A stretch of 64,000 bases of DNA from Lepeophtheirus salmonis (GCF_016086655.4 NC_052136.2:51638492-51702491), one strand, 5' to 3'. Shown: positions 36,381 through 48,229, counted from the first letter of the stretch. Numbers and translations are program-made. Notes: generated from the letters alone by a model not told the origin.

Positions 36381-36580
36381 CTCTAAACATTTTAATCTCC
36401 TTTTTTAAAAAAAAACCAGAAGAGTTCAGAGTTAATTTTATTTCTTAATATACCAGGCAACCCCGGGCAAACCTACTCTAGTTACAATTAGAATATACAT
36501 ATAAATACACTAACGCAAAAATATACAGTAAATTTGGTTGTCAGGTGGCGATATGTATCCATCTATTCCACTAATCAGTG

Positions 36581-36753
36581 TTCTAACCGTTGATTGGTTA
36601 AATTAGAAATAGCTATTGTTGAGCTATGTACACTTCTTAACCATTATTGAATAATATTTCCGACGTTGGGAAGAATTGGTCAAAAGATTGTCCTTTTTAC
36701 CAACTTATTTTTGTATAAAAGATTGCATGATACAATAACAGTAACGACTTGAC
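36581..36753 (+). repeat. CGTTACCT-family MITE, partial
   Basis: Contains GTTCTAACCGTTGATTGGTT and ends GCATGATACAATAACAGTAA, followed by CGACTTGA. Left end missing. Confidence 0.5.
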
Positions 36754-37109
36754 CTCTCAGCAAAGATAAAGAAAAGGCCAAAAATTAAGAGATAATATGC
36801 ATTTTATACCGTTCCCTCCAGCTGTTGGAATATTCTGTATTTAATAACAAATATTCCATCAGATTAATAAGATTTAATTTAAAACTACTTTCTTCCTATG
36901 TATGGCCCAATGCAAACGTACCTTTAAAGTATTTCATCATGTCGTTAGTTATTGTAATCATTTCATTCAAATCGAATTTTTGAAGGGTATTAGAAATGAT
37001 ATCATGAGCTCAAATGAAGCACGAATAGATTTAATTTCATTTGATATGTTCATCATTTATCAAACATTTAAAGCAATTCAATAATTTATTAATGATTTGG
37101 AATGGCCAT
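36754..37109. other. Intergenic, no gene seen
   Basis: A 60-codon frame (36902-37084) has no recognised motif. Confidence 0.4.
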
Positions 37110-37301
37110 CAATAAAGTGAATTTTCTCAAAAATCATAGCTATTCAGAGAGAATTAATTTTTTTGGAAAAAAATCACAAATATTAAATTTTTTGCTCTGC
37201 GGCATAATTTGACCGTTGACGAAAACATTTCAAGTAAAATGCAAACATTCCTTAATTTTGGGGGCGACACCCCCTCCAACTTATCCCTTCGGACGCCCTG
37301 A
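37110..37301 (-). repeat. CAGGGGCGTCC-family copy, inverted
   Basis: TTTTTTGCTCTGCGGCATAA, GGGGGCGACACCCCCTCC and end TTCGGACGCCCTG, the inverse order of the 25205 copy. Confidence 0.5.
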
Positions 37302-37629
37302 TGACATTAGGACAGATGAATTAGGGAGTATTTTTAAGTTTTACCTGGTATAGCTTTAGCTGCGCACACTAAATCCTCCACGCAAAACTCATAAAAAATT
37401 TCACTGAAATGCCTACATTGTCATTTTTTATATAAAAAATATGTAAATGTGTTGGATATACATCTGGGAGCAGTATATACAATACACTCTGCATCCACGC
37501 TCGATGTTAAATGCAAAAGGACTATGAAATTTCATTAATATGACTAGATTGTTATTTTTTAGATACAAAATGACTGCATTTCCTTCCAACATACATTTAT
37601 ACAGATAAAAGTTATTAATATAGAGGATA

Positions 37630-38305
37630 CAGGGTGAGGACACAAGAATTAGATTACTGTTCGAGGCCATCTAGCCTAAGTTTTAAATTTCTGATAATTT
37701 TATTATTGGCACCATCCGAAAGAACTGACAAAAAGCTACAATTTGATGTTTGTTTTATTATTGTGCGATCTAAAATGTCCGAGCATCAAGCAAAACGGCA
37801 GAGAGTATACGATATCCTCCGAGCACAAGTCGACGGGTGGACGTTATTCTGAACAAGAAAAATGATCACTTCTTAGCTGAATCAAGAGTTGAGGTCGAGG
37901 AAACCTTCAGGACCAAACATCCAGCTCAGGTCATTGTTCTCGGCATCGTGGCGTCCGAAGGCAGCCTACCTATGCTGCCCTACTTCTTCAACACGGACTT
38001 CTACTACAAGGTCTTCAGGTACAAAGTCTTGCCATTTTTGAGGAGTACGTTCCCCCCAGGAACAACTATGTGTTTATGCTAGGAAGGCCGTCATCACGGA
38101 GGAGTGGAACAACTTGTCACTTGACTACAACAAGCGAACAATGCTTCTGTTCGTCCCCGTATTGAAGCCATAGTTAAGAATGTAGGGGAACATATTGAAT
38201 AAAAAGTGGAGAAACTTTTGCTTCAAAAGTTTGCCGAATAAAATTGGCACAAAATAAAATATGGAAAAGTGAAAAACACTTAAAAAATTTTGAGTCCTCA
38301 CCCTG
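37630..38305 (+). mobile_element. Tc1-like element with internal deletion and intact ends
   Basis: The copy is 676 bp between TA dinucleotides (37628-37629, 38306-38307). Its ends are CAGGGTGAGGACACAAGAAT and the inverse of ATTTTGAGTCCTCACCCTG. The transposase begins MSEHQAKRQRVYDILRAQ (from about 37772), then most of the DNA-binding region is missing. The catalytic part resumes as VILNKKNDHFLAES, FRTKHPAQVIVLGIVASEG and YYKVFRYKVLPFL, then breaks. It ends with an EHIE stop near 38200. It is non-autonomous and probably relatively young, given the clear ends. Confidence 0.88.
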
Positions 38306-38330
38306 TATTAGTATAAATAAATTATTTATA

Positions 38331-38373
38331 TATGACGTCACTATCTAATAAAATATAATACAGTGACGTCATA
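38331..38373. promoter_or_regulatory. Two palindromic CRE-type sites in a hairpin
   Basis: TATGACGTCACT (38331-38342) and AGTGACGTCATA (38362-38373) are an exact 12-bp inverted repeat. Each holds the full CREB/ATF site TGACGTCA. They lie 25 bp beyond the Tc1-like element end and no host gene is close. The regulatory role is inference from the motif only. Confidence 0.4.
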
Positions 38374-39009
38374 GTCAATCAATACCGATCATAAAAGTTC
38401 ATTAAAATACTACACCCTTAAATTAGGCATAAGTTAATAATAATAGCAAATTATTATTGTATATGAAATATATATTTAAAGTTCTATAAAAATAATTCAA
38501 TTGGTAAACGGAGGTTAATCCCTATTACTCAAAATGATACCTACTAGAGTGTGCTTAAAAGTTCTAAACCTTTTTCAAAGAACCGATAACAAGGATTTAA
38601 TTCAATCATTAAGAGTCTATATAACCCTAGTTTTCTCCATAAAATACAACTTTGAACTGTGTTTTTAATTTTTGATAGCCCTTTAGGGATTGGTTGAGCG
38701 GGAATAAAATATAAAATTAAATTATCCTAATTCCTAAAAAACCTAAAAGCATGCATACATAATATTAAGTAAATATAAATGCTTCCCGCATATGATTTGA
38801 CTGTTCTTATGATAAATTACTACCCATTGAACCAATCAATTATTATATAAGAAACTGTGACGTAATCCCTTTCTTCAATGTAAATAATATTAAAGTACTA
38901 ATAAATATGCATTTATTCAAGGCCTTCCTACAACTTTATTGCCCTTTTGAAGCAAAAAAAAGTCTATGTTGAGATGTTCTCTTGCAGTCCGACGCGTCAG
39001 GGAATTTAT

Positions 39010-39044
39010 GTAAATGACAAATATACTAAATATTTGTCATTTAC
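39010..39044. repeat. Hairpin with 14-bp exact stem
   Basis: GTAAATGACAAATA (39010-39023) and TATTTGTCATTTAC (39031-39044) are exact inverses around a 7-base loop. Confidence 0.7.
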
Positions 39045-41714
39045 TTCATTAAAAGAATAACATCAATACTCGTTACTACACGAATGAAAACTAAAATATG
39101 TAGGCCCATTCATTCTATGTTCACAATATGCCAATTTGAATATAAGTAGAAATGACGTTCACTTGTGAGGCTGTAGACTGCACACCAAATGGTTGTGACT
39201 TATAAATAATTACATTTAGGAAGCAGACAGGTTGCCTTAATTAAGCAGATAATTTTAGTAAATACTGCTTATTATTCTCTAATATAAAAACACGTATTGT
39301 ATCGATTCGTAGATGTCACTAGTGTACACATTAAGCGACGAGTGTTTTCATTCTTCTTTGTAGCTCAGGAGTGGATAAATATCATCAAAATACGCACACG
39401 CACGCCGGGCGTTATTTCTCAATATCACTATACATTATTCTCAAAGCAATAATAAACTTCTAAGAGTTTCGGATTGACTGCCAGTAATTGTGGTTCATTG
39501 TGGAAGTTTGGAAGATTTAAAGTGATCGTTTATTGTTGTTTTGATCTCATATTTTCGAGTTCCTAAAATAATAGCTCCGTAACTATTAATTATTACATCT
39601 GATACTAACTCTCTAAATCGTGGACATTTAAGAGAGTGCCCAAGGTGAGATTTTGGTGTGCTGTGATGAAAATATTCTTTATTTATGTAGTATCTACTCT
39701 CTTGATTCAGTGAATAATTTAATATTAGTTATTAATACACTTGTTCATCTGTAATATGTCTCGTAACAAAAACTCTTATTTTTAAATGTTGAGGTTTGAA
39801 GATCATGATATGAAAAAGTCTTGGGGGGGGATACCCATTAGTCTGTTCTTATCGAGGTACGTACGAGTAATGTGCTAACCCATCCTATTAATTATGATAG
39901 ATAAATAAAACCCCTCTAATCAATGTCTGATTACTTCTTTGCCAAATAATTGTTTGGCTTTTCAATCCTTCTATTTTGATGGACTACATATATCATCATT
40001 TTTTTAAAGAGATAATACATATTAATAATAGGATTTCTTTCGAACCTTGATAGTACGCGAAATTATGTACTAGCTACTATTATGAATAACCTGTCTCCTT
40101 GGTAAAATGCGCTCCATGATTAAAAGAAACTGAGCAAAACCAAGATGATAAAAAAAGCGAGGCATATTTATACAAGTATAATACTGTAAAGGCTTAAAGC
40201 ATTATGGAAAAGAAAACAAGTTTTTAATTTCAATTTATGCCTATGTACAATTCATGATTTGCCTATATTATATTATTATTCAAAAGGTTAGTGGCCAATT
40301 ATTTGGGCACGTCTTCACCAAGGACTCTCCAATTCCGCACCATTAGCCATTATGGTGATACAATAAATATGTTGTGACTTGACAACACAAAAACAATCTT
40401 GAACAATGTATGTAATCCCAATTTTTTGTTGTATATCAGTAATATAAACGCCCTTAGTTCTATTAACTTATTATTATGGGCTTCATATTCTAATTTTTAC
40501 GATGGATTACGATATTTAGGAATAATATATGCTATGGTCGGAAACCTTCATTGAATATATGAGACTTTGTTTTGTTCCGAACTGGCCTTTTAAATAGAAT
40601 GAATTTTATCTTTTTTGTAAGTGATCGAGAATCAATAAATTAATGTGAATATTATTTTAAATATTCCGAATTTTAAATTTCAATGTTTTTATATTACGTG
40701 AAAGCTTGGGAATTTAAGATTTTTGTGATATTATTCTTTCTGAAGTGGTCTCCAATAGAGACGAAATCGATTAAATGATGGTGATCCTCTAAAAATCTTC
40801 GTTTTATTGCGTTGGTTGAGTCAAGTCTGTCTTCTTCAAAGTGATCAAGATTATTTACGATCTTAAAGTGCAATGCACAGCGCCTTTGAATGATGTAGTA
40901 AAGTAGTATATTGATTTAAATGTACGTGTAATCGAGACTTATTTTTGTGGGAAAAAAATCATCTCACATTGCTTTTGTGTTGACGGACCACATATGTTGA
41001 ATGGGGCATGAGTCCTGATTACTTAAATTCGTGTGTAAACAAAGCGACAGAGAGTGGCGCCGTCTTGTAGCAAAATGATACAATTACCCTGAATAATAAT
41101 ATTATTTAATAAAATAATAACATGTACGTATGTTTCTCACATAGAGGGCGCTATCAAAATTCTTCTGAGCATACGCTGTTTTTTAAACAACAAGCTAGAA
41201 ACTGTCAAATCATCTTGTGGATAACAAATATTCTTTTAGTATGTTCATGCCCTATTAGATTAAGGATGAAATTGTTGGATGAGGGTGCCCAGAGAGAGAG
41301 AGAGGGGGAGGGGGGGTTACATATAATTAATAAGGCTAAAAATCATTACAGATTATTACAGAGTTAGAAAGCTACTATTACTAACTCCATACTACTTTGA
41401 TACAACTTGTGTACATTAAAGGTTGAAATCTGTGTCGTTGACTTGTTACACACGTTTCTTTGTTTGGAGGTGCCTTATTCGATTTCTTTTTCTATGATTC
41501 ATAGCCCCATGACTCGGTAACTTTTGCAAAATAAAAAAATATATATACTCACATAATACGCATCTCAAATAAGAAAAAAGGCAGGGGTACAACTACAACA
41601 TACATAAGTCATAACTCCCTTTTTTAAGCATTAATGTCTTTTAACTCATCATCATAAACGAAGCATTGCATCTCCCCCTATTTGTTATTTATTCGTACCT
41701 GTTTTGTCATATGT

Positions 41715-41920
41715 CATGTCGTTACTTGAATTGTGTCACGCGACCTTTACTCCGAAAAGGAACAGGGAGGAAAAGTCCTAAAATCAGTTGTTAGTAGTTA
41801 CCCAATTCTTCACAACATAAAATGAGCTAATTATAGTTCAACCAATCAACTTTCCGACCATTCAGACCATTTATTAGGAGAATCCTATCTTTCATCAGCT
41901 GAGAACAGTACTGTATACCC
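41715..41920 (-). repeat. CGTTACCT-family MITE, inverted
   Basis: Starts ATGTCGTTACTTGAATTGTG with TCACGCGACCTTTAC, and contains CAACCAATCAACTTTCCG. The far end is eroded. Confidence 0.5.
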
Positions 41921-42178
41921 ACAGTTTGATGTACAAGAATAGCCACAAGGGTGCCCTCTATCCTATCAAACCCTGACAAGATCACTTAAACACTAAATTG
42001 AAGTCGAATTTCAGTCGCCAAATTAAAATAACTCGGGGGCATCATTTTTTGGGTTTATGAACTTGGTTTTGAGCTTGGATTTTAACATTTCATGTTTCCA
42101 GACATAATTATTGTTTTGTTTTGTCGCGACAATAGCGCTGTGTATCTCCAGTCTTGATATACCTGTGTCTCGAGCTCT

Positions 42179-42396
42179 CGACGTTACTTCGCTAACAAAG
42201 AATTATGCACAGTATTTTGTTGTCAGCTGACGATTCTTGTGCTTATTTTCTTCTAATCAGTGCTCTAATGAGCTCTTTTTTTGTTATTAACAATTCCCAA
42301 CAACTATAAAATAATATTTCCATAGTTTGGACGAATTGGATAACTACCAACAGATTTTAGTAGCCTTTTGCATGATACAATAAAGTTACTGACGTG
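42179..42396 (+). repeat. CGTTACCT-family MITE
   Basis: Left end TCGACGTTACTTCGCTAAC, right end GCATGATACAATAAAGTTAC. About 218 bp, one of the more complete short copies. Confidence 0.6.
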
Positions 42397-42429
42397 CAAG
42401 GTAATGGCGTGACATATGTGTTCAGAATC

Positions 42430-43018
42430 TGTCTAAGGCCGCGATATCAGACCGTAGATCGAAATTTAATCGTTTTCAAATCGTGAAGCAATTTTTTCGG
42501 GTCTCAATATATATACCAACTTTTTTTGGTCTCAATCCATGGGCCAAGTTTCTTCCCATTCTTCATTTATGAGTTGTACAAATATGATTTATGCAACACT
42601 TTTAACCTTTATTGTATCACGCAACCTTTAACTATGAACAATTGTTGGGAATTGTTCACCGGATTAAAAGGAGCTAATTCAACCAATCAACGTTCAGAAC
42701 ATTAAATAGCAGAAAATAAGCAAAAAAATCGACAGTTGACAACCTAATTCACTGTATATTTTCGTATTAGAGGTAACGTCGTGTCATTTGACGTTATTGT
42801 ATCAATGTTCACAATTTTGAAACACACGTGACGTCCTCAGTAGACAATACTTAATCTATAGAATCGGTCAAGACCGAATTTGAAATGGCACCGATTTTTT
42901 ATTAATTTTTCTTTGAGACTTGACTTTGAATTCATTAAAAGATTGAGTAAATTCGGTTCACTACAAATCATCCCCGATCTCACACCGGTCTATTATTTTC
43001 AGTCCAAAATCAAACACT
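42430..43018 (+). repeat. GACCG-family copy split by a MITE
   Basis: 42430-42603 (AATCGTTTTCAAATCG, GGTCTCAATATATATACC) and 42785-43018 (TTCACAATTTTGAAACACACG, GGTCAAGACCG) carry the two halves of this family. The 42604-42784 MITE lies between them. Confidence 0.5.
42604..42784 (-). repeat. CGTTACCT-family MITE inserted in a GACCG-family copy
   Basis: Starts ACCTTTATTGTATCACGC and ends AGAGGTAACGTCGTG, with CGACAGTTGACAACC inside. The sequence on both sides belongs to one GACCG-family copy (compare 3225-3470), so this looks like a later insertion. Confidence 0.6.
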
Positions 43019-43412
43019 AATAAGTACATATTATATCATCAAGTGGATAAGCGTGTTGTGAATGTGTCACATACATGCTAATGCTATTTTTACATATTTT
43101 GGTGGGTCGAGTCCACGCTTGCTGTGTACAGTATAAACATACATTATATGAATTACGATACAAAATATTTAAAATATTGTGTCTTTGTATGTAGATAAAA
43201 AGGAAATAGTTATTTGTTTGGATGTAGTTATGTGCAAAAATATATATATTTTTGCACAAATACATACACATTTTGAAATAAAGACATACGTTTTCTTGTA
43301 ATTTTATACGATAATAACTAATTATCTATACATATGTACATTGTAAATAGATAAGATTCATATTCTTGTAGTGAAATCTTAGAAGACTTGATAATATAGT
43401 AGGAATGGCGCT
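43019..43412. other. Intergenic, no gene seen
   Basis: AT-rich; the minus frame 43017-43271 is low-complexity. Confidence 0.4.
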
Positions 43413-44015
43413 AGTTAATTTTGGCTTAATCCATTTCGCCTTAGGACATGTTGCCTCAAGGATATTTCGTCTTAAAATGTAAATAAATGAAATTTATTGA
43501 ATGTTTTTGTTTTTTTGGTTTTAATTGATGTTCCTTTATAACTTTTTAATCAAAATATGTAATGTGTACTACTTTCAAATGGAGAAAATGTTTGTTTTCT
43601 ATTGGAAAAATGATAGAAGCATGGCCAGAAATTCCAATGCATACACCAACAGAATCTCATTATGTAATGAATTTGAACCAGAGACAAAATAGGTAATAAA
43701 ATTAGTATAAAAATAAATAAACACGGCAACGATTCGAAACGAAGAATTGCTAATCACTTACCCGTTAGTAATTATCATTAGATATGATGGATTATGCATA
43801 CTAGAAAAAACTCAAGGATTGACGAACAAGAGCATAATTCCATCCTTATTTCAACAGAAAACAAACTTAATGTATTCCATAGTAATTAATATTACATATT
43901 TTGATTTAAAAAATTCAATGGAACATCAATTTTAACCAAAAATAAACAATAACGACGTATAAACCTCATTTATTTATTTATTAAGGCGAAATATCCTTTA
44001 GGCAAAATTACCGTG
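43413..44015. mobile_element. Foldback MITE with ~140-bp inverted arms
   Basis: 43420-43565 is the inverse of about 43870-44010: AATTTTGG/CAAAATTA tips, AAGGATATTTCG against CGAAATATCCTTT, ATTGATGTTCC against GGAACATCAAT, and AATCAAAATATGTAAT against ATTACATATTTTGATT. The centre of about 300 bp is noncoding. Confidence 0.7.
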
Positions 44016-44399
44016 CATCTTACATAACATCCAAAATACGAAAATAAAATTATACCATATTCCTTGAGCAAAAAAGTGGGCAAATGATTTTATTCAGTAA
44101 ATTTTGGCTGTTTATACCTCTGATCTGGCCAAATTCTATTATGTATTCACATGTGTATCTCAAAAGTAAAGTTTAAGTACCTATTATTTATTGTTATCCA
44201 TTTTTTCTTCAGCTTCATTCTTCTCCAAAAAAAATATTGAGGATTTCCTACATTACTAAATATACTATGCACATAAAAAGTAAATGCCTTCCTTTGACTT
44301 TTAAATCCGTATTTGAATATAAACATTGCATGACTCATACACCTTTAGCTGAGCGACGTACATAATGTCCATTGATGGAAATAATATTACAGCTGTAGA

Positions 44400-44565
44400 T
44401 ATAAAAAAAATTTAAAAAAATAAATCATTTTTTGTGAACAGCTGTGGATTTTTGAATTTTTTTTTATGAATTGCTATGGATTTTTGGATTTTTTTTAATT
44501 CCAAAAACCAAGCTCCCCCCCCCCTTAAAAATATATATATATGATCCTACGGACGCTGAGGATCT
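44400..44565 (+). repeat. CAGGGGCGTCC-family fragment
   Basis: GTGAACAGCTGTGGATTTTT, GAATTGCTATGGATTTTTGG, a C-run, then an ATATATAT stretch and CCTACGGACGCTGAGG. Confidence 0.5.
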
Positions 44566-45363
44566 CTTGCGGAGTTATAAGTTCTTTTTGGACTAGGAGT
44601 AGAATTAATACCTGCCGATATCACTGCTAGATACGGCGTGGTGTTATTTTTATCATGTTATAGCTGTTTGCAGCTAATTTAATGAAACGTCATGACAGCT
44701 ATCCTGTTCTTCTCCCAAATATTCTTCAAATTATCAGGGCGACCAAGTTAGTTTTCGGGTTTTTTTTAACATTCCAGAATCCAGAGGGTAATATTATTTA
44801 ATCTATGTACATTACATTACACAGTCCCATTTTTGGAAAAATATTTTTTTCGTCTCTGCAGAAAGACCTTTTCTGCAAGGAATAATAAAAAAAAACTAAA
44901 TTTAGCAAAGTATAAGGCCTCTCTTGGTATTTTTGGCGTGGCAAAAGTCATTTTAATATTTTAAAAAATGGTATTTTTGGGTCGAAATATCCCTTTATTA
45001 GGCCTCTTGTACCCTCCCAAATATGATGCTACAGACTCCGACTATAGTTTTTAAAAGTATGCGATATTGTCTTCCGAAAAATTGTACTATAGAATTAAAG
45101 GATCGGAGAAAAGGAAGTTATAACTTATGTCAAAAAATTCAAATTACTTTGTCCCAGTAGAATAAATTTAGGAAATATTGGTATCCCTGAAATCAGTAGA
45201 AAGGGTACCATCAAATAACGTTAATTATTGTCTTTTAATTATTTTTTTTTGTAATCGTTTAAAATACGTACATTGATAATCAATTGTACCTTAAAAATAA
45301 ATGGATTTATTTCTTAGTACTTATTTGCAGGTATACGCAAGGTTCTTCAATCTTTAAGACAAA
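44566..45363. other. Region upstream of the APEH-like gene
   Basis: Should contain its promoter and perhaps a 5'UTR exon. No TATA box or initiator can be chosen with confidence. The 3' splice-like site at 45321-45330 is the only suggestive signal. Confidence 0.4.
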
Positions 45364-47805
45364 ATGAGGCATTTCCTCACTTCTATTGTGATAATAGCCA
45401 GTATCTCGAGTGTTTACTCCTTTATTGATCCTAAATGTTTAAAAAATAGACGAATCGAAAGGAATCACATGATTCAAGATGCAGTGGACGAAGTATTCCA
45501 AGTATCTAGCATTCAAAAGGCTAGAATTCAAGTAAGGATTCATGTCTTCTACCTTATTCAATCATTATTTATACTCCCCTTCATATTAGGATAACGAGAC
45601 TGTAAGTGTTCTTATGTGCAACTCTAAAGGAGATAGCAAGGTTTTTAGCTGTCTAAACAAGCTCTATGAGCTTGGAAACGACTCTACTTGGTCAAAATCT
45701 GAAGAAATGTTTCAACATGGGAATACAGTCTTTTTAGATGATTCTGACTGGCCGAATTCCAAGCTTGAGCTAGTTAAAGATGACTCCAAGTATTATTTAT
45801 TGATGACTCCCTTAATAGAAGGAAATGAAACAACTATTGATCTCACAGATGGTGATAGTTTAAGAAAAGATGATACCATACTCTCCCTTGAATACAATGT
45901 TGAGTCCAGCGAGATTGCTTGTCTAATTGAAAGAAAACGACACGTCTTCGTTGGAATATTTAATATTGTATCTAGAACATGGAGCCGAGTCAAGTCATGG
46001 CCGGAGGAATGGACCCCCGAAGAAGTATTTTGGAATGTAGAGTCCGAGTTGATGGGCGTTGCCTTCAGAAATGATCCTTTTAGACAGAGTCGAATTTTTG
46101 TTACTAAAAGAACTAAGAATAAGAATAAATTTCAATTTTTGAGGTAGTTAACGGAATATAGAAAACTATTGATTTATTCTTAATATCTATACATTATTTC
46201 AATTCTTCTTTCCAGCCCCATTAATACTATTGTAAGTCATCCAAGACTAACTCCCGACGGCAAAGGCTTAATTTATTTTCAATCTGACAAAAATGGAACT
46301 GTTATTAAATTCAATCCGGATGTGTTTGCCAATTCAAAGTTATCTGGAGATTCAAGTGTTCTTATAACTGATCGAATTTTCAATGATGGAAAAGTGTACG
46401 GAATATATCCAGCAAATGTTCCCTTAAGAGCATTCTCTTCAGATGGATCCAAGTTTTATTTAAGCGTACACATGGAATCAGAGGTTTACTTAATTGTGGT
46501 TCATTTATTACGTGAAGGGGATGACAAAATTGACGTGTTTGATGGAAATAATTTGAGGTTATTAGATGTGTATGAAGACAACTTGCTTCTTTCCAAGTCA
46601 GATTGGAATGAGTTCCCCAAAGTATTTATGGCAAATCAAGCTGCCTCTTCACCAGATAAAGATAAGGGAAATAAAGTTGAATTCAAACTAGTGACAGATG
46701 ATGTGGATATAACCAGAGAAAAAAGATATGGATGGGTAAAATCTGGCAAGAGCTTTTTCGAAAAATTCTCTGCCAATTACATAGCTGGAACTCCTTTACG
46801 GCCTCAAATGAACAAAAACACTGAAATCCCAATCATTGTAGTTCTCCATGGTGGGCCAAACACTGTCAAAACATCCGAACACGATCGCCTTATTAACGGT
46901 TTGTTAGCATCCGAATTCGCTGTAATCTCCATCAACTACAGAGGCAGTCTTGGAATGTGTAATGAAAGTATTTCAAGCATAAGAGGATATAAAATGAAGG
47001 TAAAGTACATACCAAGTCTAGTCTGTCCAAGTCACCGTTTTCATACATAGATTAACAATTTATTTTGTATGTATTTAGAACCTAATGAAGGAGGTCAAAG
47101 ATGGAATAGCCGATGCTGTGGAGTCTAGCAAATCATTGGATGCGCTTAGAGTTGGAATTATTGGTATTGGATTCGGTGGTTTAATTGCTCTTGAGTTGAG
47201 CAATTATCATTCAAAGTTCGAGCATGTAGTTCTCATTAATCCCATTGTTGACTTACCTCAAATGCGAAGTTCTTCAAATCCAGAATGGGTCTATGATGTT
47301 TTAGGAATGAATTATTCATATCCTCAGCTTCCAAGTATGGATTTTTTCAACAAATCTTGGGAAATGTAAGTCTATTTTTGTCACTCATCATACTTCATCA
47401 TCTATTCTCTCTCCCTTAAGGTCACCATTAAAATTCTCCAAAGAGTATCGCCGCAATTACTTTATGGTTCTTTCGGAAGAAAACAAGTGGATACTTCCAG
47501 AAACTCAAGGTTTAATGTGGCATCGCTTTGCGGGAAAGCCAAATACTTCTCGTCCAGTCATTCTTCAAGAAGAGGTTGAAGAAAATCCCTTTGTCAAAAC
47601 TCTACATCCTAAAGGAGTCAAAATCGTATTAAACAAAATTATTCATTACTTTCATGATATCTGGGAGAATGATACAGAACATTGTTTTGTTGAAGAAAAG
47701 GAACAAATCATTGGACAGAGATATGCCTCAACGGCAGCTTCAATTTCTCAAAGCTCTCTCATTATTACTCTTTTCATTCTTTTCTGCAGTTACATTCGCG
47801 CTTAA
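45364..47805 (+). CDS. Secreted, putatively GPI-anchored acylaminoacyl-peptidase-like pseudoenzyme (S9C fold)
   Basis: Five exons give one open 725-residue frame: 45364-45531, 45590-46143, 46216-46999, 47079-47365, 47421-47805. All four introns (55-79 bp) are GT-AG and the phases match. Length and order match acylaminoacyl peptidase (APEH, ~732 aa): an N-terminal propeller region (compare WTPEEVFW, NDPFR and SPINTIVSHPRLTPDG with APEH) and an alpha/beta-hydrolase domain with the oxyanion motif HGGP at 452-455 and NYRGS. APEH is cytosolic and removes N-acetylated residues from peptides. This protein instead starts with a signal peptide (residues 1-19, likely cut after VYS), carries eight N-X-S/T sequons (e.g. 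N58) and ends in a hydrophobic tail at 711-723 after a small-residue stretch (STAAS), as GPI-anchored proteins do. The triad appears lost: nucleophile motif GxSxGG reads GIGFGG (Gly533), the Asp aligns with Asn619 and the His with Lys665. The fold call is firm; the GPI anchor and lost activity are inferences from sequence. A 3' splice-like TTATTTGCAG lies just upstream of the ATG (45321-45330), so a 5'UTR intron is possible. Confidence 0.88.
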
Positions 47806-48229
47806 GAATTAGTGCTGAAGATATCATTCGTGTATACGCATAATATGCTAACAAATGTAATTATTGTCCGATTCGAGGATTACACATATTATTATTATTT
47901 TTTTGTTTAACATACAGAGGCTCCAGGTGAATTCATTCTAGCAGTTTTTGCATAGTTTGAGTCAATTTGTCTCATCACATGCTTACTTCGACAAAATGTA
48001 TTTATAAATTTACACATTATATTTTGTACATAGACAAAAAAACAAACAAAACACTGCAATTGAAGCAAAATATAAGTAGATATATATATCAATGTAGTTA
48101 TATTTATAATGAAAATAGCTTCCTTGAGGACATAATTTGATGTATATTAGAAAATTCGTACAGTTTACCAATAAAAGCTAACAAACAAATCTTACAAGAT
48201 TATAATTTAAATATGGAATAATAAGAGTG
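47806..48229. other. Gap between convergent APEH-like and Luc7 genes
   Basis: Holds both 3'UTRs. A plus-strand AATAAA at 48170 lies about 60 bp from the Luc7 stop; if used by the plus-strand gene, its transcript would almost reach the Luc7 coding end. Confidence 0.4.

Larger units (their letters stand above)
38308..41714. other. Longest stretch with few recognisable elements
   Basis: 3.4 kb with the hairpins at 38331 and 39010 and a possible TA-flanked MITE at about 40374-41000. No coding region stands out on either strand. Confidence 0.4.

Noticed and set aside
45532..47420. Reading the APEH-like gene as a pseudogene because its frame is interrupted
   Set aside because: Each interruption coincides with a short GT-AG intron, and the joined frame is open and aligns throughout with the family.
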